Assembly: GCF_001663815.1 (NCBI RefSeq)
Contig: NZ_CP016027.1
Location: forward strand, 310,001 to 374,000
DNA from: Halothiobacillus diazotrophicus
Lineage (GTDB): Bacteria; Pseudomonadota; Gammaproteobacteria; Halothiobacillales; Halothiobacillaceae
DNA: 64,000 nucleotides
Reading direction: 5' to 3'
Shown here: one piece after another, positions 8,195-15,821 of the stretch
How positions within the stretch are numbered: position 1 is the first letter of the stretch
How the letters are laid out: the number at the start of each line of letters is the position of its first letter
Made by a program: the position numbers and the translations under genes
Notes under the pieces: model-generated
Seen by the model: the letters and a program-made list of their open reading frames with translations, nothing else
The model's database searches: none
What the model was told of the DNA's origin: nothing

Positions 8195-9820
8195 TTAGCA
8201 GCGCGCGGTCGCTTCGATATCGGGGGACGGCTGGATCCGGGCACGCAGGATCTGGTTGGCATTCAGGGCGAATTCCCGCCAGGCCGCGATCAGATCCCGG
8301 TTGATGACCGCGAGATAATCCGCGTCCGGATCGTGTTCATCGCCGAAATTCGACAGGGCGCAGGAGCCCCGGTTGAATTCGACGGCCTCGGAGATCAGGT
8401 GGCGATTGAATCCGTCGAAGGCGGCCAGAATCACGGGCGTCAGTGCGGTGCGTCCGCGTTCGATGGCGATGCCGTTCATGTCGAGCGGGAGCGCGCTCAA
8501 ACGGTCGAGCGCGGCGCTATAGCACTGTTCCACCGTGTCCAGCAGGGCACGCTGGGTCAGTTGATCCCGCTGCTGTTCCGACAGGTACCGGTTCAGATGT
8601 TGTCGGTAGTGCACCAGCGCGCCATCGCGCTGGGCCGCCACCCATGCCGAAAACGCCGCCAGAGCGTTTGCGTTGGATGCCGTCAGCAATGGGGCGGCTG
8701 CCGGACGGGTTTTGGCCAGAGTCCGCTGCACGCGGGCGGCAGCGTCCAGGGCGCCTTCCAGGTAGCCACCCCCATAGGCTGCGGTTTCGGAGCCGCCGAA
8801 ATGCAGCTTGCCTTGCCACAGCTGCTGGCGAAGTCGCTGGTCGCCATACGCCGGGTGACTGTCGATCGGTGTGCGATCGGCGGCACTGCAGGTGAACGGT
8901 TCGCTGGCCCAGTCCTGAATGCAGGGGGTGCCCGAAGGTGTCCTGTCGCCGAAGATCTGGGTCAGCTGGCTCGACACGAGCATGTTCAGGCTGCTGACCG
9001 GGACGGATCGGCGAAACTCGGGCGTCAGGGCGAAAAAGCCGCTCAGGGCGGCCTGCGCGCCTGTGGCGTCACAGGCATCGTGCACTTCCCGCAGCGTCAC
9101 GTGATCGTGGCTCACGAACGCATTGCCGGAATGGCCATCTGCGCGCCAGAAGGCCGAATCGAAAGCGATCACCACCTTGGCCTGATCCGCCATCCAGGTC
9201 GGGGTGTGCTGCATACAGGCGACGAGGTCCGGGTCGAGCGTGGGCGTGAATTGCGTCCGCTCGGCGAGCAACCGGGGCGGAATGGTCAGTACGACGCGCC
9301 GGGCCTGAATCCGGATCACGTCGTTATCGTGGCGGAAATGCAGGGCAACGTGATCGTCGCAGTCCTGAACGGCGATGAGTTCGTGTCCGAGATGAAGCGC
9401 GTCGTTCGGCAGCGATGCGGCCAGTGCACCGACGAGTGCGCCCATCCCGCCGACGAGCCGTTGGGCCCCGCCGTGCAATCGGCCCATGACAACGGTTTCC
9501 GCCGGTTTGTCGACTTCCTTGAGATGAAGCACGGTGCCATCGTCGTGTTGGGGAAAACTGGCCAGTGTGAGGTCGGCCACGAGTCGCGTCATGCGCGGCT
9601 GGATGTCCGGCCAGAACCAGGTGGGCCCCAGGTCGACGGCATGGCCGCCCTCGACACCGGCTTCCGTGACATTGGCATCCCCGGGGCAGGGGACCGACAG
9701 AATGCGGCCACCCAGCCGATCCCGAGCTTCATAGAGCGCAACATCCACACCCTGTTCCCTCAGGCCCCGGGTGAGTACCAGTCCGGAGAGTCCGCCGCCA
9801 ACGATGGCCGTATCCAGCAT
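8195..9820 (-). CDS. FAD-dependent amine-oxidase-like protein
   Basis: 541-residue flavoprotein of the amine oxidase/NAD(P)-binding Rossmann-like family. GGGLSG (8-13) and 'YEARDRLGGRI' are the dinucleotide-binding and motif-II signatures; 'FGGSETAAYGGGYLEGAL' near residue 370 matches the C-terminal FAD-contact motif of flavin amine oxidases. The last 160 residues extend beyond the usual catalytic fold and are unassigned. Start at 9820 follows GAGGAA; a frame extension to 9871 lacks a site. A near-perfect sigma-54 promoter (9863-9878) faces it, with a NifA site at 9978, so it is predicted to be co-induced with nif genes. Substrate unknown. Confidence 0.8.
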   Translation of the reverse strand: MLDTAIVGGGLSGLVLTRGLREQGVDVALYEARDRLGGRILSVPCPGDANVTEAGVEGGHAVDLGPTWFWPDIQPRMTRLVADLTLASFPQHDDGTVLHLKEVDKPAETVVMGRLHGGAQRLVGGMGALVGALAASLPNDALHLGHELIAVQDCDDHVALHFRHDNDVIRIQARRVVLTIPPRLLAERTQFTPTLDPDLVACMQHTPTWMADQAKVVIAFDSAFWRADGHSGNAFVSHDHVTLREVHDACDATGAQAALSGFFALTPEFRRSVPVSSLNMLVSSQLTQIFGDRTPSGTPCIQDWASEPFTCSAADRTPIDSHPAYGDQRLRQQLWQGKLHFGGSETAAYGGGYLEGALDAAARVQRTLAKTRPAAAPLLTASNANALAAFSAWVAAQRDGALVHYRQHLNRYLSEQQRDQLTQRALLDTVEQCYSAALDRLSALPLDMNGIAIERGRTALTPVILAAFDGFNRHLISEAVEFNRGSCALSNFGDEHDPDADYLAVINRDLIAAWREFALNANQILRARIQPSPDIEATARC

Positions 9821-9862
9821 GTGCCGTTCCTCGCATCTCGATAAGCAAATCCTTGGAAACGA

Positions 9863-9878
9863 AGCAAACACCGTGCCG
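9863..9878 (-). promoter_or_regulatory. sigma-54 promoter for the amine-oxidase-like gene
   Basis: On the minus strand CGGCACG-GTGT-TTGCT: matches TGGCACG-N4-TTGCW at every position but the first, with exact GG/GC spacing. Predicted start about 9852; the NifA site at 9978-9993 is centred about 133 bases upstream. Confidence 0.65.
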
Positions 9879-9977
9879 TTCGCCCCGATTACCGGTCAAA
9901 TCGTGGTTGTTTGGCGCGAAATGGGGTCTGGTGGGTTTTGCGGCCGGGCAGCATGTCCGGAACCGCACGGAATTTGT

Positions 9978-9993
9978 TGTCATCTTTGCGACA
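9978..9993. promoter_or_regulatory. NifA activator site shared by divergent promoters
   Basis: Exact TGT-N10-ACA, located between two outward-facing -24/-12 promoters, about 98 bases from the rightward start and 133 from the leftward start. Confidence 0.65.
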
Positions 9994-10056
9994 AATGCGT
10001 CGACTTGCCGGTTGTTTTGCGTGGCAAATCGCGACATGGCTCGGTTTGCGAGCGTT

Positions 10057-10072
10057 TGGCATGCCGATTGCT
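10057..10072 (+). promoter_or_regulatory. sigma-54 promoter for the 10132 gene set
   Basis: TGGCATG-CCGA-TTGCT, a match to the -24/-12 consensus at all the conserved bases except one pyrimidine change (C to T). Predicted start about 10084, 48 bases before the first ATG. Confidence 0.7.
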
Positions 10073-10131
10073 TCATCGATCGTCAAGCGGGGTAATCCAC
10101 CGTTATTGATCCTCGAATCGGGAATTCGAAC

Positions 10132-10533
10132 ATGCGCCATGCCGTATCGTCCACCTCAAACACCGTCGTGTCCGTATCCGGGCTGTTGGCCCAGATCGAG
10201 CAGTCCTGCGAAGGGGTGATGATTCTCAGCGAGGGGTTGGTACGGGATGATTTGCTCCGCTCCCGGCTGACCCGTGCTGAAGTGGTTCGACAGGTCCGGC
10301 TGGCGGCCGACAGTGCCGCGCGGTTGTCGCAACAGACCCGAAAGGATCTGGCCGAACCGGACTGGAGCGGCTGGGCGTTGACGGCGCGACGGCTGGACGA
10401 CACCGCCGCGTTGGCCGACGACGCCCTGTGGTTTGCCGTCACGGCCCTCGCGCCGGCGACGCTGATGTGGTTTCGGGTGTACCGGCAGAGTCAGCCACGG
10501 CTGTTTCTGTGCGAACCGGGCGGTGCCGGCTAG
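10132..10533 (+). CDS. unknown protein, first gene of a predicted NifA-dependent set
   Basis: 133 residues, mainly helical with many Ala/Leu/Arg heptad-like stretches (about 15-105), no signal peptide or metal motif. No family recognised. It sits directly behind the sigma-54 promoter at 10057. The next six genes on this strand (to 14680) follow with gaps of 37 to 166 bp and may be read from the same promoter. The ribosome-binding site (GGGAATTCGAAC before ATG) is only fair. Confidence 0.65.
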   Translation: MRHAVSSTSNTVVSVSGLLAQIEQSCEGVMILSEGLVRDDLLRSRLTRAEVVRQVRLAADSAARLSQQTRKDLAEPDWSGWALTARRLDDTAALADDALWFAVTALAPATLMWFRVYRQSQPRLFLCEPGGAG

Positions 10534-10623
10534 CCTGGTGCCATTGAAGGTTCGCAACAAGGGTTTCGCGGAGAGAATCCGATTCATGTCATCAATCGAA
10601 CATCAATCGAAATGGAGCGTAAC

Positions 10624-10905
10624 ATGCTGATTACACTGACGCTGATGGGTAAAGACGCGCACCTGGTGGATGAAGAGGAGTTCGAGGATGGCCTGAAGGC
10701 TGCCATGAACGTGTTTGCCCGCCATAACGCCGATGCCAAGGCCTGTGCCGACGCGAACGACAAGTTGTTGCGCGACGAATTGCTGACCCGGGAAGAGGCG
10801 ATGATGTGCGTCATCTGGGACGAGGCGGACACGGCCGCCTTCCAGGCCTCGACGCTGGGCTGGCTGCGTCGTGACGTCGATATCTATCTCGGTATCGAAG
10901 ACTGA
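10624..10905 (+). CDS. small acidic protein of unknown function
   Basis: 93 residues, acidic and helical (EEEFEDG, DEADTAAF). The start at 10624 is preferred because GGAG lies eight bases before it; an ATG four codons earlier (10612) has no site. No recognised domain. Second gene of the set behind the 10057 promoter, 90 bp after its neighbour. Confidence 0.65.
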   Translation: MLITLTLMGKDAHLVDEEEFEDGLKAAMNVFARHNADAKACADANDKLLRDELLTREEAMMCVIWDEADTAAFQASTLGWLRRDVDIYLGIED

Positions 10906-11020
10906 GCACAACGTCGGGTCCGGCAGGCGCAATGGCATGCGCAATGGGCGGTCGCGCGAAATCCCACGAAATCCCGCGAAACCCCTTGCGCCCAGCCGTC
11001 AATGAACTAGGGTTGTGAGC

Positions 11021-12610
11021 ATGAACGACTGCGAAACAGCCCCGATGGCCGACATGATGACCGACCCCATAATCGACCGCATGACGTTTTCGACGAATGC
11101 GGATGCCGAAGCGAGGGCGCGCCCCCCGGCGCAGCACCCCGCCGACGTGCCGCTGGCGCCTCGCTATGCTGCGCTGGGCGGTGCCTATCACGTGACGGTG
11201 GCGCCGACGCCGCTGCCGTCGCCGACCCTGGTACATTTCAATGCGGGCCTCGCTGACGAATTGGGCCTTTCCGCCACGCAGGCATCGGATCTGACGGATA
11301 TCCTGTCCGGCAACGCGTCCTGGCCGAACTACGCGCCACTGGCTTCCGTGTATGCCGGGCATCAGTTCGGCAACTGGAATCCGCAGCTGGGCGATGGCCG
11401 TGCCCTGATGATCGCCGAAATCCGGCGGCCCGACGGTACTCGCGCGGAGCTTCAGCTCAAGGGGGCCGGCCCGACGCCCTTCTCGCGCGGGGCGGACGGA
11501 CGTGCCGTATTGCGTTCGTCCATCCGCGAGTACCTGTGCTCCGAGGCCATGCATGCGCTTGGCGTGCCGACCACGCGTTGCCTGAGTCTCGTGACCTCGC
11601 CGCAACCGGTGTTCCGCGAAACCGTGGAGCCCGCGGCCATCGTCTGCCGGGTGGCACCGAGTTTCGTTCGCTTCGGTCATTTCGAATGGTTCTACTCGCG
11701 GGGGCAGCACGATGCCCTGGCGCCGCTGGCGGATCACGTCATCGAGACGCATTTTCCCCATCTGGTCGGTCTGCCGGATCGTCATGCCGCCTGGCTGGGG
11801 GAAGTGATCGAGCGCACCGCACGGCTGATCGCCCATTGGCAGACCGTCGGCTTCTGCCATGGCGTGATGAACACGGACAATTTCTCGGCCCTCGGACTGA
11901 CGCTGGATTACGGCCCCTTCGGCTTCATGGATGCCTTCCGGCAGCACCACGTCTGCAACCAGTCCGATTTCGAGGGGCGATACGCCTACGGCGCGCAGCC
12001 GGAAATCGGCCAGTGGAACTGTTCGCGCCTGTTGCAGGCCACCTTGCCCCTGCTTGGCGAAACCGAGGAAGAGGTCGGTGCGCGGGCCACCGAGCTTTAT
12101 GGGCGGTACAGCGAGACGTTCTCCGTCACGGTGATGCGGCGCTGGGCCGACAAGCTCGGCCTGCGGGAAATCCGTCCCGGCGATGCGGATCTCGTGATTC
12201 GTCTGCTCACCCTGATGCAGCGCGGCAAGAGCGACTTCACCCGCAGCTTCCGCCATCTGGCACGGGTGCAGACAGACACGGACGGGCCCGCCATCGGCGT
12301 GCGCGAGGAGATGGCCGACCTCGCGGCCTTCGACGCCTGGGTCGCCGATTACCGGTCGCGCTTGCGGGCAGAGGGCAACACGAACGATGCCGAACGGGCG
12401 GAGCGGATGAACCGGGTCAATCCCAAATACATCCTGCGCAACCACCTGGCCCAGATGGCGATCGAGCGGGCGGAAGAGGGCGACTTCAGCGAAGTCGAAC
12501 GGTTGATGACCGTGCTGGCGCGGCCCTTCGACGCACAACCCGAATTCGAGGGCTATGCTGCCGAACCCCCGCCCGATCAGCGCCGGATCGAGGTCAGTTG
12601 CTCGTCCTGA
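11021..12610 (+). CDS. selO: SelO/YdiU protein adenylyltransferase (pseudokinase fold)
   Basis: 529 residues, full length for SelO, which transfers AMP from ATP to Ser/Thr/Tyr of target proteins and is linked to redox stress. Family blocks are clear: 'GHQFGNWNPQLGDGRA', 'QLKGAGPTPFSRGADGRA' (nucleotide loop), 'REYLCSEAMHALGVPTTR' and 'GVMNTDNFSALG..DYGPFGF' (catalytic loop and metal-binding Asp). The bacterial form lacks the C-terminal selenocysteine of eukaryotes. Start at 11021 ATG is preferred over a GTG two codons earlier; an AGGG lies nine bases upstream. Its place among predicted NifA-dependent genes is unusual. Confidence 0.92.
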   Translation: MNDCETAPMADMMTDPIIDRMTFSTNADAEARARPPAQHPADVPLAPRYAALGGAYHVTVAPTPLPSPTLVHFNAGLADELGLSATQASDLTDILSGNASWPNYAPLASVYAGHQFGNWNPQLGDGRALMIAEIRRPDGTRAELQLKGAGPTPFSRGADGRAVLRSSIREYLCSEAMHALGVPTTRCLSLVTSPQPVFRETVEPAAIVCRVAPSFVRFGHFEWFYSRGQHDALAPLADHVIETHFPHLVGLPDRHAAWLGEVIERTARLIAHWQTVGFCHGVMNTDNFSALGLTLDYGPFGFMDAFRQHHVCNQSDFEGRYAYGAQPEIGQWNCSRLLQATLPLLGETEEEVGARATELYGRYSETFSVTVMRRWADKLGLREIRPGDADLVIRLLTLMQRGKSDFTRSFRHLARVQTDTDGPAIGVREEMADLAAFDAWVADYRSRLRAEGNTNDAERAERMNRVNPKYILRNHLAQMAIERAEEGDFSEVERLMTVLARPFDAQPEFEGYAAEPPPDQRRIEVSCSS

Positions 12611-12671
12611 CAGTTAACCGATTCCGGCGTGTGCCTGCCGCCGGGGTGAAACGGATGGAGGTCCGTCTTTC

Positions 12672-12950
12672 ATGGCAAACGATGTGATCACGAACGACGA
12701 GTCGCAGACTTTCGTCATCGCCGAGATGAATACGGCGCGCTTCATGTTCCGCGGGGCGGGGCGCGATCGGGCTGCGGCGCGAGCGGCCGTGCTCAGGGCC
12801 TGGCAAACCCATCGGAACGTGCTGCTGTCGCTGTACCCGGATCGGACCGACAGCATCCCCGACGAAACGCAGATGGAGCAACACTTCACGATTTACTATC
12901 AGGAGTACGCCCTGGATGGCGGGTATCGTGACGGCCAGCGCCTGATCTGA
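12672..12950 (+). CDS. small protein of unknown function
   Basis: 92 residues, cytosolic, with a mixed alpha/beta pattern: a beta hairpin (TFVIAEMNTARFMF), a helix of alternating Arg/Ala and a C-terminal tyrosine-rich segment (FTIYYQEYALDGGYRDG). GGAGG sits 12 bases before the ATG. No family recognised. It lies 61 bp after selO and 70 bp before the fumarylacetoacetase-family gene, in the same direction. Confidence 0.65.
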   Translation: MANDVITNDESQTFVIAEMNTARFMFRGAGRDRAAARAAVLRAWQTHRNVLLSLYPDRTDSIPDETQMEQHFTIYYQEYALDGGYRDGQRLI

Positions 12951-13020
12951 CCGCCATCCCGCACCTCATTCATTCCGAGCCCATGCCATTGTCCATTTCT
13001 GAACTGGAGAGAACCCATCC

Positions 13021-13716
13021 ATGGATTACGCGTTTGCGCCTGCCCCTGTCGTCACCCTCGAAGCCATGTCGACACGCCCGTTCCCGGTCCGCCGGATCTT
13101 CTGCATCGGCCTGAACTATGCCGAGCACGTCCGGGAAATGGGCGGCGATCCAGGCAAGCAGGAACCCGTGTTCTTCATGAAGCCGGCCAACGCCATCATG
13201 CAGAACCATTCGATCCTGCCGTATCCGCCGCATACCCGGGATTTCCAGCCCGAGGTGGAGATGGTGGTGGCCCTGCACAAGGGCGGGCGCAACATTCCGG
13301 CCGATCGCGTCGATTACGACTACGTGTTCGGCTATGCCGTGGGGCTCGACATGACCCGGCGCGATCTGCAGCGGGTGGCGCGAGACACGCGGGGCCCCTG
13401 GGAAATGGCCAAGGCCTTCGACCATTCCGCCCCGTGCACGGCCATTACGCCGGAGTGCTTCTGCGGCAACATCGCGCGCGGCAAGATCGAACTCAAGGTG
13501 AACGGCGAAGTGCGCCAGAGCGGTGACATCAGCGACATGATCATGAGCGTGCCCGAGATCGTCAGCCACCTCTCCACCTACGTCGAACTGTTCCCCGGCG
13601 ACCTCATCTTCACGGGCACGCCGCCCGGTGTCGGCCCGGTCGAAATCGGCGACGTGCTGGAAGCGACCGTGGCCGGCCTAGAACCCCTGATCGTGACTAT
13701 CGGTTCGCCGGCCTGA
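13021..13716 (+). CDS. fumarylacetoacetate hydrolase (FAH) family protein
   Basis: 231 residues, the size of the single-domain FAH fold (FAHD1/YcgM-like acylpyruvase or oxaloacetate decarboxylase). 'IGLNYAEHVREMG' opens the domain, metal-ligand acids are in 'QPEVEMVV' and 'GYAVGLDMTRRD', and 'FTGTPPGVGPV' closes the active site. Hydrolyses or decarboxylates 2,4-dioxo or oxalo acids using Mg/Mn; the exact substrate is not predictable. Part of the co-directional set behind the predicted NifA promoter at 10057. Confidence 0.88.
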   Translation: MDYAFAPAPVVTLEAMSTRPFPVRRIFCIGLNYAEHVREMGGDPGKQEPVFFMKPANAIMQNHSILPYPPHTRDFQPEVEMVVALHKGGRNIPADRVDYDYVFGYAVGLDMTRRDLQRVARDTRGPWEMAKAFDHSAPCTAITPECFCGNIARGKIELKVNGEVRQSGDISDMIMSVPEIVSHLSTYVELFPGDLIFTGTPPGVGPVEIGDVLEATVAGLEPLIVTIGSPA

Positions 13717-13882
13717 TCCGCCCATCACGCCCTGGTTAATCACTTCCCGGTTCATCACGCTCTGACTCATCACACTTTGACTCATCACGCTATGGCCCAT
13801 CTTCCAATGCCCCCGCAGCGTCGAGTGCCATCCACCATCACCATCCACCACCATCCACGATCACTCAGGAACCCGCCAACTC
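13717..13882. repeat. degenerate short tandem repeats between genes
   Basis: About five imperfect 15-16 base units of the form TCATCACGCTNTGAC (13728-13800), followed by CATCCACCATCACCATCCACC-type repeats to about 13860. No open frame of note and no promoter motif recognised. Confidence 0.5.
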
Positions 13883-14332
13883 ATGAACGACACCACCATC
13901 CTCGAACGCAACCGCGTGATCCTGAGCCATTTCGACAGCTACAGCGCCAATCTCGTCTTTGCGCGCATCGACAGCAGCATCCTCTTGCCGGAAGCGCTGC
14001 CGGACGGTGCCAGTCCGGCCGACGCGCCGGCAGCTATCGATGAGATCCACGAACCCGCTGCGGTCATGAATGCCCTCACGGCCCGGCTGGGGCTCGATCC
14101 CGCGTTGATTGCCGGTGGAAAGCTTGCCGTAGATAGCGAATTCGGTGCCTGGATGGCGGGGACGGATGGTCCCATCCGAATCCATCTGGCCCGTTTCAGC
14201 ACGCCCGATGCGCCACGCGATCTGGTGGAATCCCTGGGCGGCGTATTCATGCCGATCAGTACCCTGCGCGGCCTGCCCATGACCGAACTCAATCTGCTGC
14301 GACAGGTGTTCAACCTCATGCTGGGCAGCTGA
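13883..14332 (+). CDS. unknown protein
   Basis: 149 residues, soluble, acidic, without cysteine, signal peptide or recognisable motif. The middle reads as helix-loop elements (AVMNALTARLGLDPALIAG), the end as a strand-helix (MPISTLRGLPMTELNLLRQVFNLM). Ribosome-binding site CAGGAAC is distant and weak. It ends 36 bp before the Rieske gene, so they are likely co-transcribed. Confidence 0.6.
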   Translation: MNDTTILERNRVILSHFDSYSANLVFARIDSSILLPEALPDGASPADAPAAIDEIHEPAAVMNALTARLGLDPALIAGGKLAVDSEFGAWMAGTDGPIRIHLARFSTPDAPRDLVESLGGVFMPISTLRGLPMTELNLLRQVFNLMLGS

Positions 14333-14368
14333 GGCGCCCGTTCATCGCTTATCCCCGGAGGAGACATC

Positions 14369-14680
14369 ATGGCATTTGAAACCGTCTGCAAGGCATCGTT
14401 GCTGTATGAAGGGGAACTCGTTCCCTGCATGGTCGGCGACAAGGAAATCGTCATCATGTGGGCCGATGGCGGCAAGCCCAAGGCCTACGAGGCCCGCTGC
14501 CCGCACGAGGATGTCTCGCTTGGCCGGGGCGACTTCAACGGCCGCATCCTCTACTGCATCGCCCATGGCTGGGTATTCGACGGCCGAACCGGCCAGGGCC
14601 TTCAGCCGACCGGCTGCGCCATGAAGGAATACCCCATGCGCATCGAGAACGGCATGGTACTGGTGGACGTCGCGGCCTGA
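14369..14680 (+). CDS. Rieske [2Fe-2S] ferredoxin-like protein
   Basis: 103 residues, small soluble Rieske protein. Cluster ligands are C-P-H (residues 45-47) and C-x2-H in 'YCIAHGW' (64-67), giving two Cys and two His with the normal 16-residue separation. Proteins of this size serve as electron donors to oxygenases or, in several diazotrophs, are encoded with nif genes. GGAGGAG precedes the ATG. Last gene of the rightward set that begins behind the sigma-54 promoter at 10057; an electron-transfer role tied to nitrogen fixation is inference. Confidence 0.88.
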   Translation: MAFETVCKASLLYEGELVPCMVGDKEIVIMWADGGKPKAYEARCPHEDVSLGRGDFNGRILYCIAHGWVFDGRTGQGLQPTGCAMKEYPMRIENGMVLVDVAA

Positions 14681-14713
14681 ATCAACGCCAGTGCCCCCAA
14701 TCCACGCAGGCGG

Positions 14714-15115
14714 CTAGGGCACCTGCACCGGGGCGGGAATCGTCCGGAGGAACACCAGTTCGAATCCGGCAATATCGTCCCGGCGCTTGGCCGGTTCGAT
14801 CTTGTTCACGATGCCCGTGAGGGAGGTGTCGCTGAACGCGACCAGAATGTCGTCGCCGATTTCCAGGCCGGTGTGCCCCGCCGGCCCCATCAGCAGCAGG
14901 AACTGGTGTCGCACCAGGGTATTGCTGGCAAAAGTGCGCTTGGCATCGCGCCGGTAAATGTGGATCCATTGCTTCTCCAAGATCTCCTGGCGATTGTCCA
15001 GGCTCATGTCGGCCATGCCCATGGATTCCAGCGCATCGGCGGCCATTTTTCGCTGGGCAGTGCCGATACCGGCCCATCGCAGAATATCTTCGGATTTTTC
15101 GGCAAAAATAATCAT
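14714..15115 (-). CDS. unknown protein, paralogue of the gene at 18504
   Basis: 133 residues, soluble. N-terminal 'ILRWAGI', 'AADALESMGM' and 'MSLDNR' and C-terminal 'GPAGHTGLEIGDDI' and 'KIEP..R.DD' are shared with the protein encoded at 18504-18920 on the same strand. The C-terminal half reads like a small beta barrel with a PilZ-like flavour (GPxGHTGL, FLRTxPAP), but I cannot assign it. No family name recognised. Convergent with the Rieske gene, 34 bp apart. Confidence 0.65.
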   Translation of the reverse strand: MIIFAEKSEDILRWAGIGTAQRKMAADALESMGMADMSLDNRQEILEKQWIHIYRRDAKRTFASNTLVRHQFLLLMGPAGHTGLEIGDDILVAFSDTSLTGIVNKIEPAKRRDDIAGFELVFLRTIPAPVQVP

Positions 15116-15432
15116 CTCGCGCCTCCTGTGCTGCCTGTTTTCAGGTCTAGGTTGTCGTGACCGGCATTTCCCGTGGGGCCTGCGGATACCAGGTCCAAGT
15201 CAGGGGGTATGCCCGGGGGATGCCCAGGTGTAAGCCCAGGTGTATGTCAGGGGTCATGCCTGCGACCAAGGATAACGAAGCCGCATCTCGAGCTATCTAC
15301 GGTCGAATACCTACGGGCAAACACGTACGCCGTCGCAATACGCCGGAACGGGACGATCGAACAGGAGGATCGAATGCGGGTTAGAGCAAGGGGGCCGTAG
15401 AAAACGGCGAGTCAGGCCGCGTTAAGCGGGAT

Positions 15433-15654
15433 TCAATCGAATAGGACGTCCGGGTTGAGTTCCTCGGGCGTCTGCCAGTCGATACCGAATCGTTCCTTCA
15501 GAATCTGCTTCTTGGCGGACCAGAACGGATAGCAATAGCCCATTCCGAACGAGATGCCGATGCTCGAAAGTTCGGCTTCCGCCGCCTGTTCGGCCTCGGC
15601 AATGATCGCGGCATAGCGGGGGTCGTCGTCGATGGGGTCGGCACGCAGGTCCAT
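15433..15654 (-). CDS. small protein of unknown function
   Basis: 73 residues if started at the ATG at 15654 (MDLRADPIDDDP...). The sequence is acidic with 'GMGYCYPFWSAKKQILKERFG', which resembles the short conserved proteins that end in a W-x-TPEELNP segment. The frame stays open upstream to 15771 but the added residues look non-coding and cross an AT-rich promoter-like stretch. Ribosome-binding site is not evident, so the start is tentative. Confidence 0.5.
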   Translation of the reverse strand: MDLRADPIDDDPRYAAIIAEAEQAAEAELSSIGISFGMGYCYPFWSAKKQILKERFGIDWQTPEELNPDVLFD

Positions 15655-15821
15655 GGCGTGAAACTTTATGGTTTTATTCAGGAAACAATAGCATGTAAGA
15701 TTTGGTTGTGTTGATTCGATCAGCACTTTCACGGGAAGAAAGTGCTGCACTGCAATACCGCAAGTCCCCAATGAGGGGCAGCTATCGGTGTTTCGCTCGG
15801 ACTGAATAAATGGAGTTATTT

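Noticed and set aside
8183-9844. 553-codon plus-strand frame opposite the amine-oxidase-like gene
   Set aside because: The minus-strand frame has clear FAD motifs and a ribosome-binding site; the plus frame is an antisense shadow.
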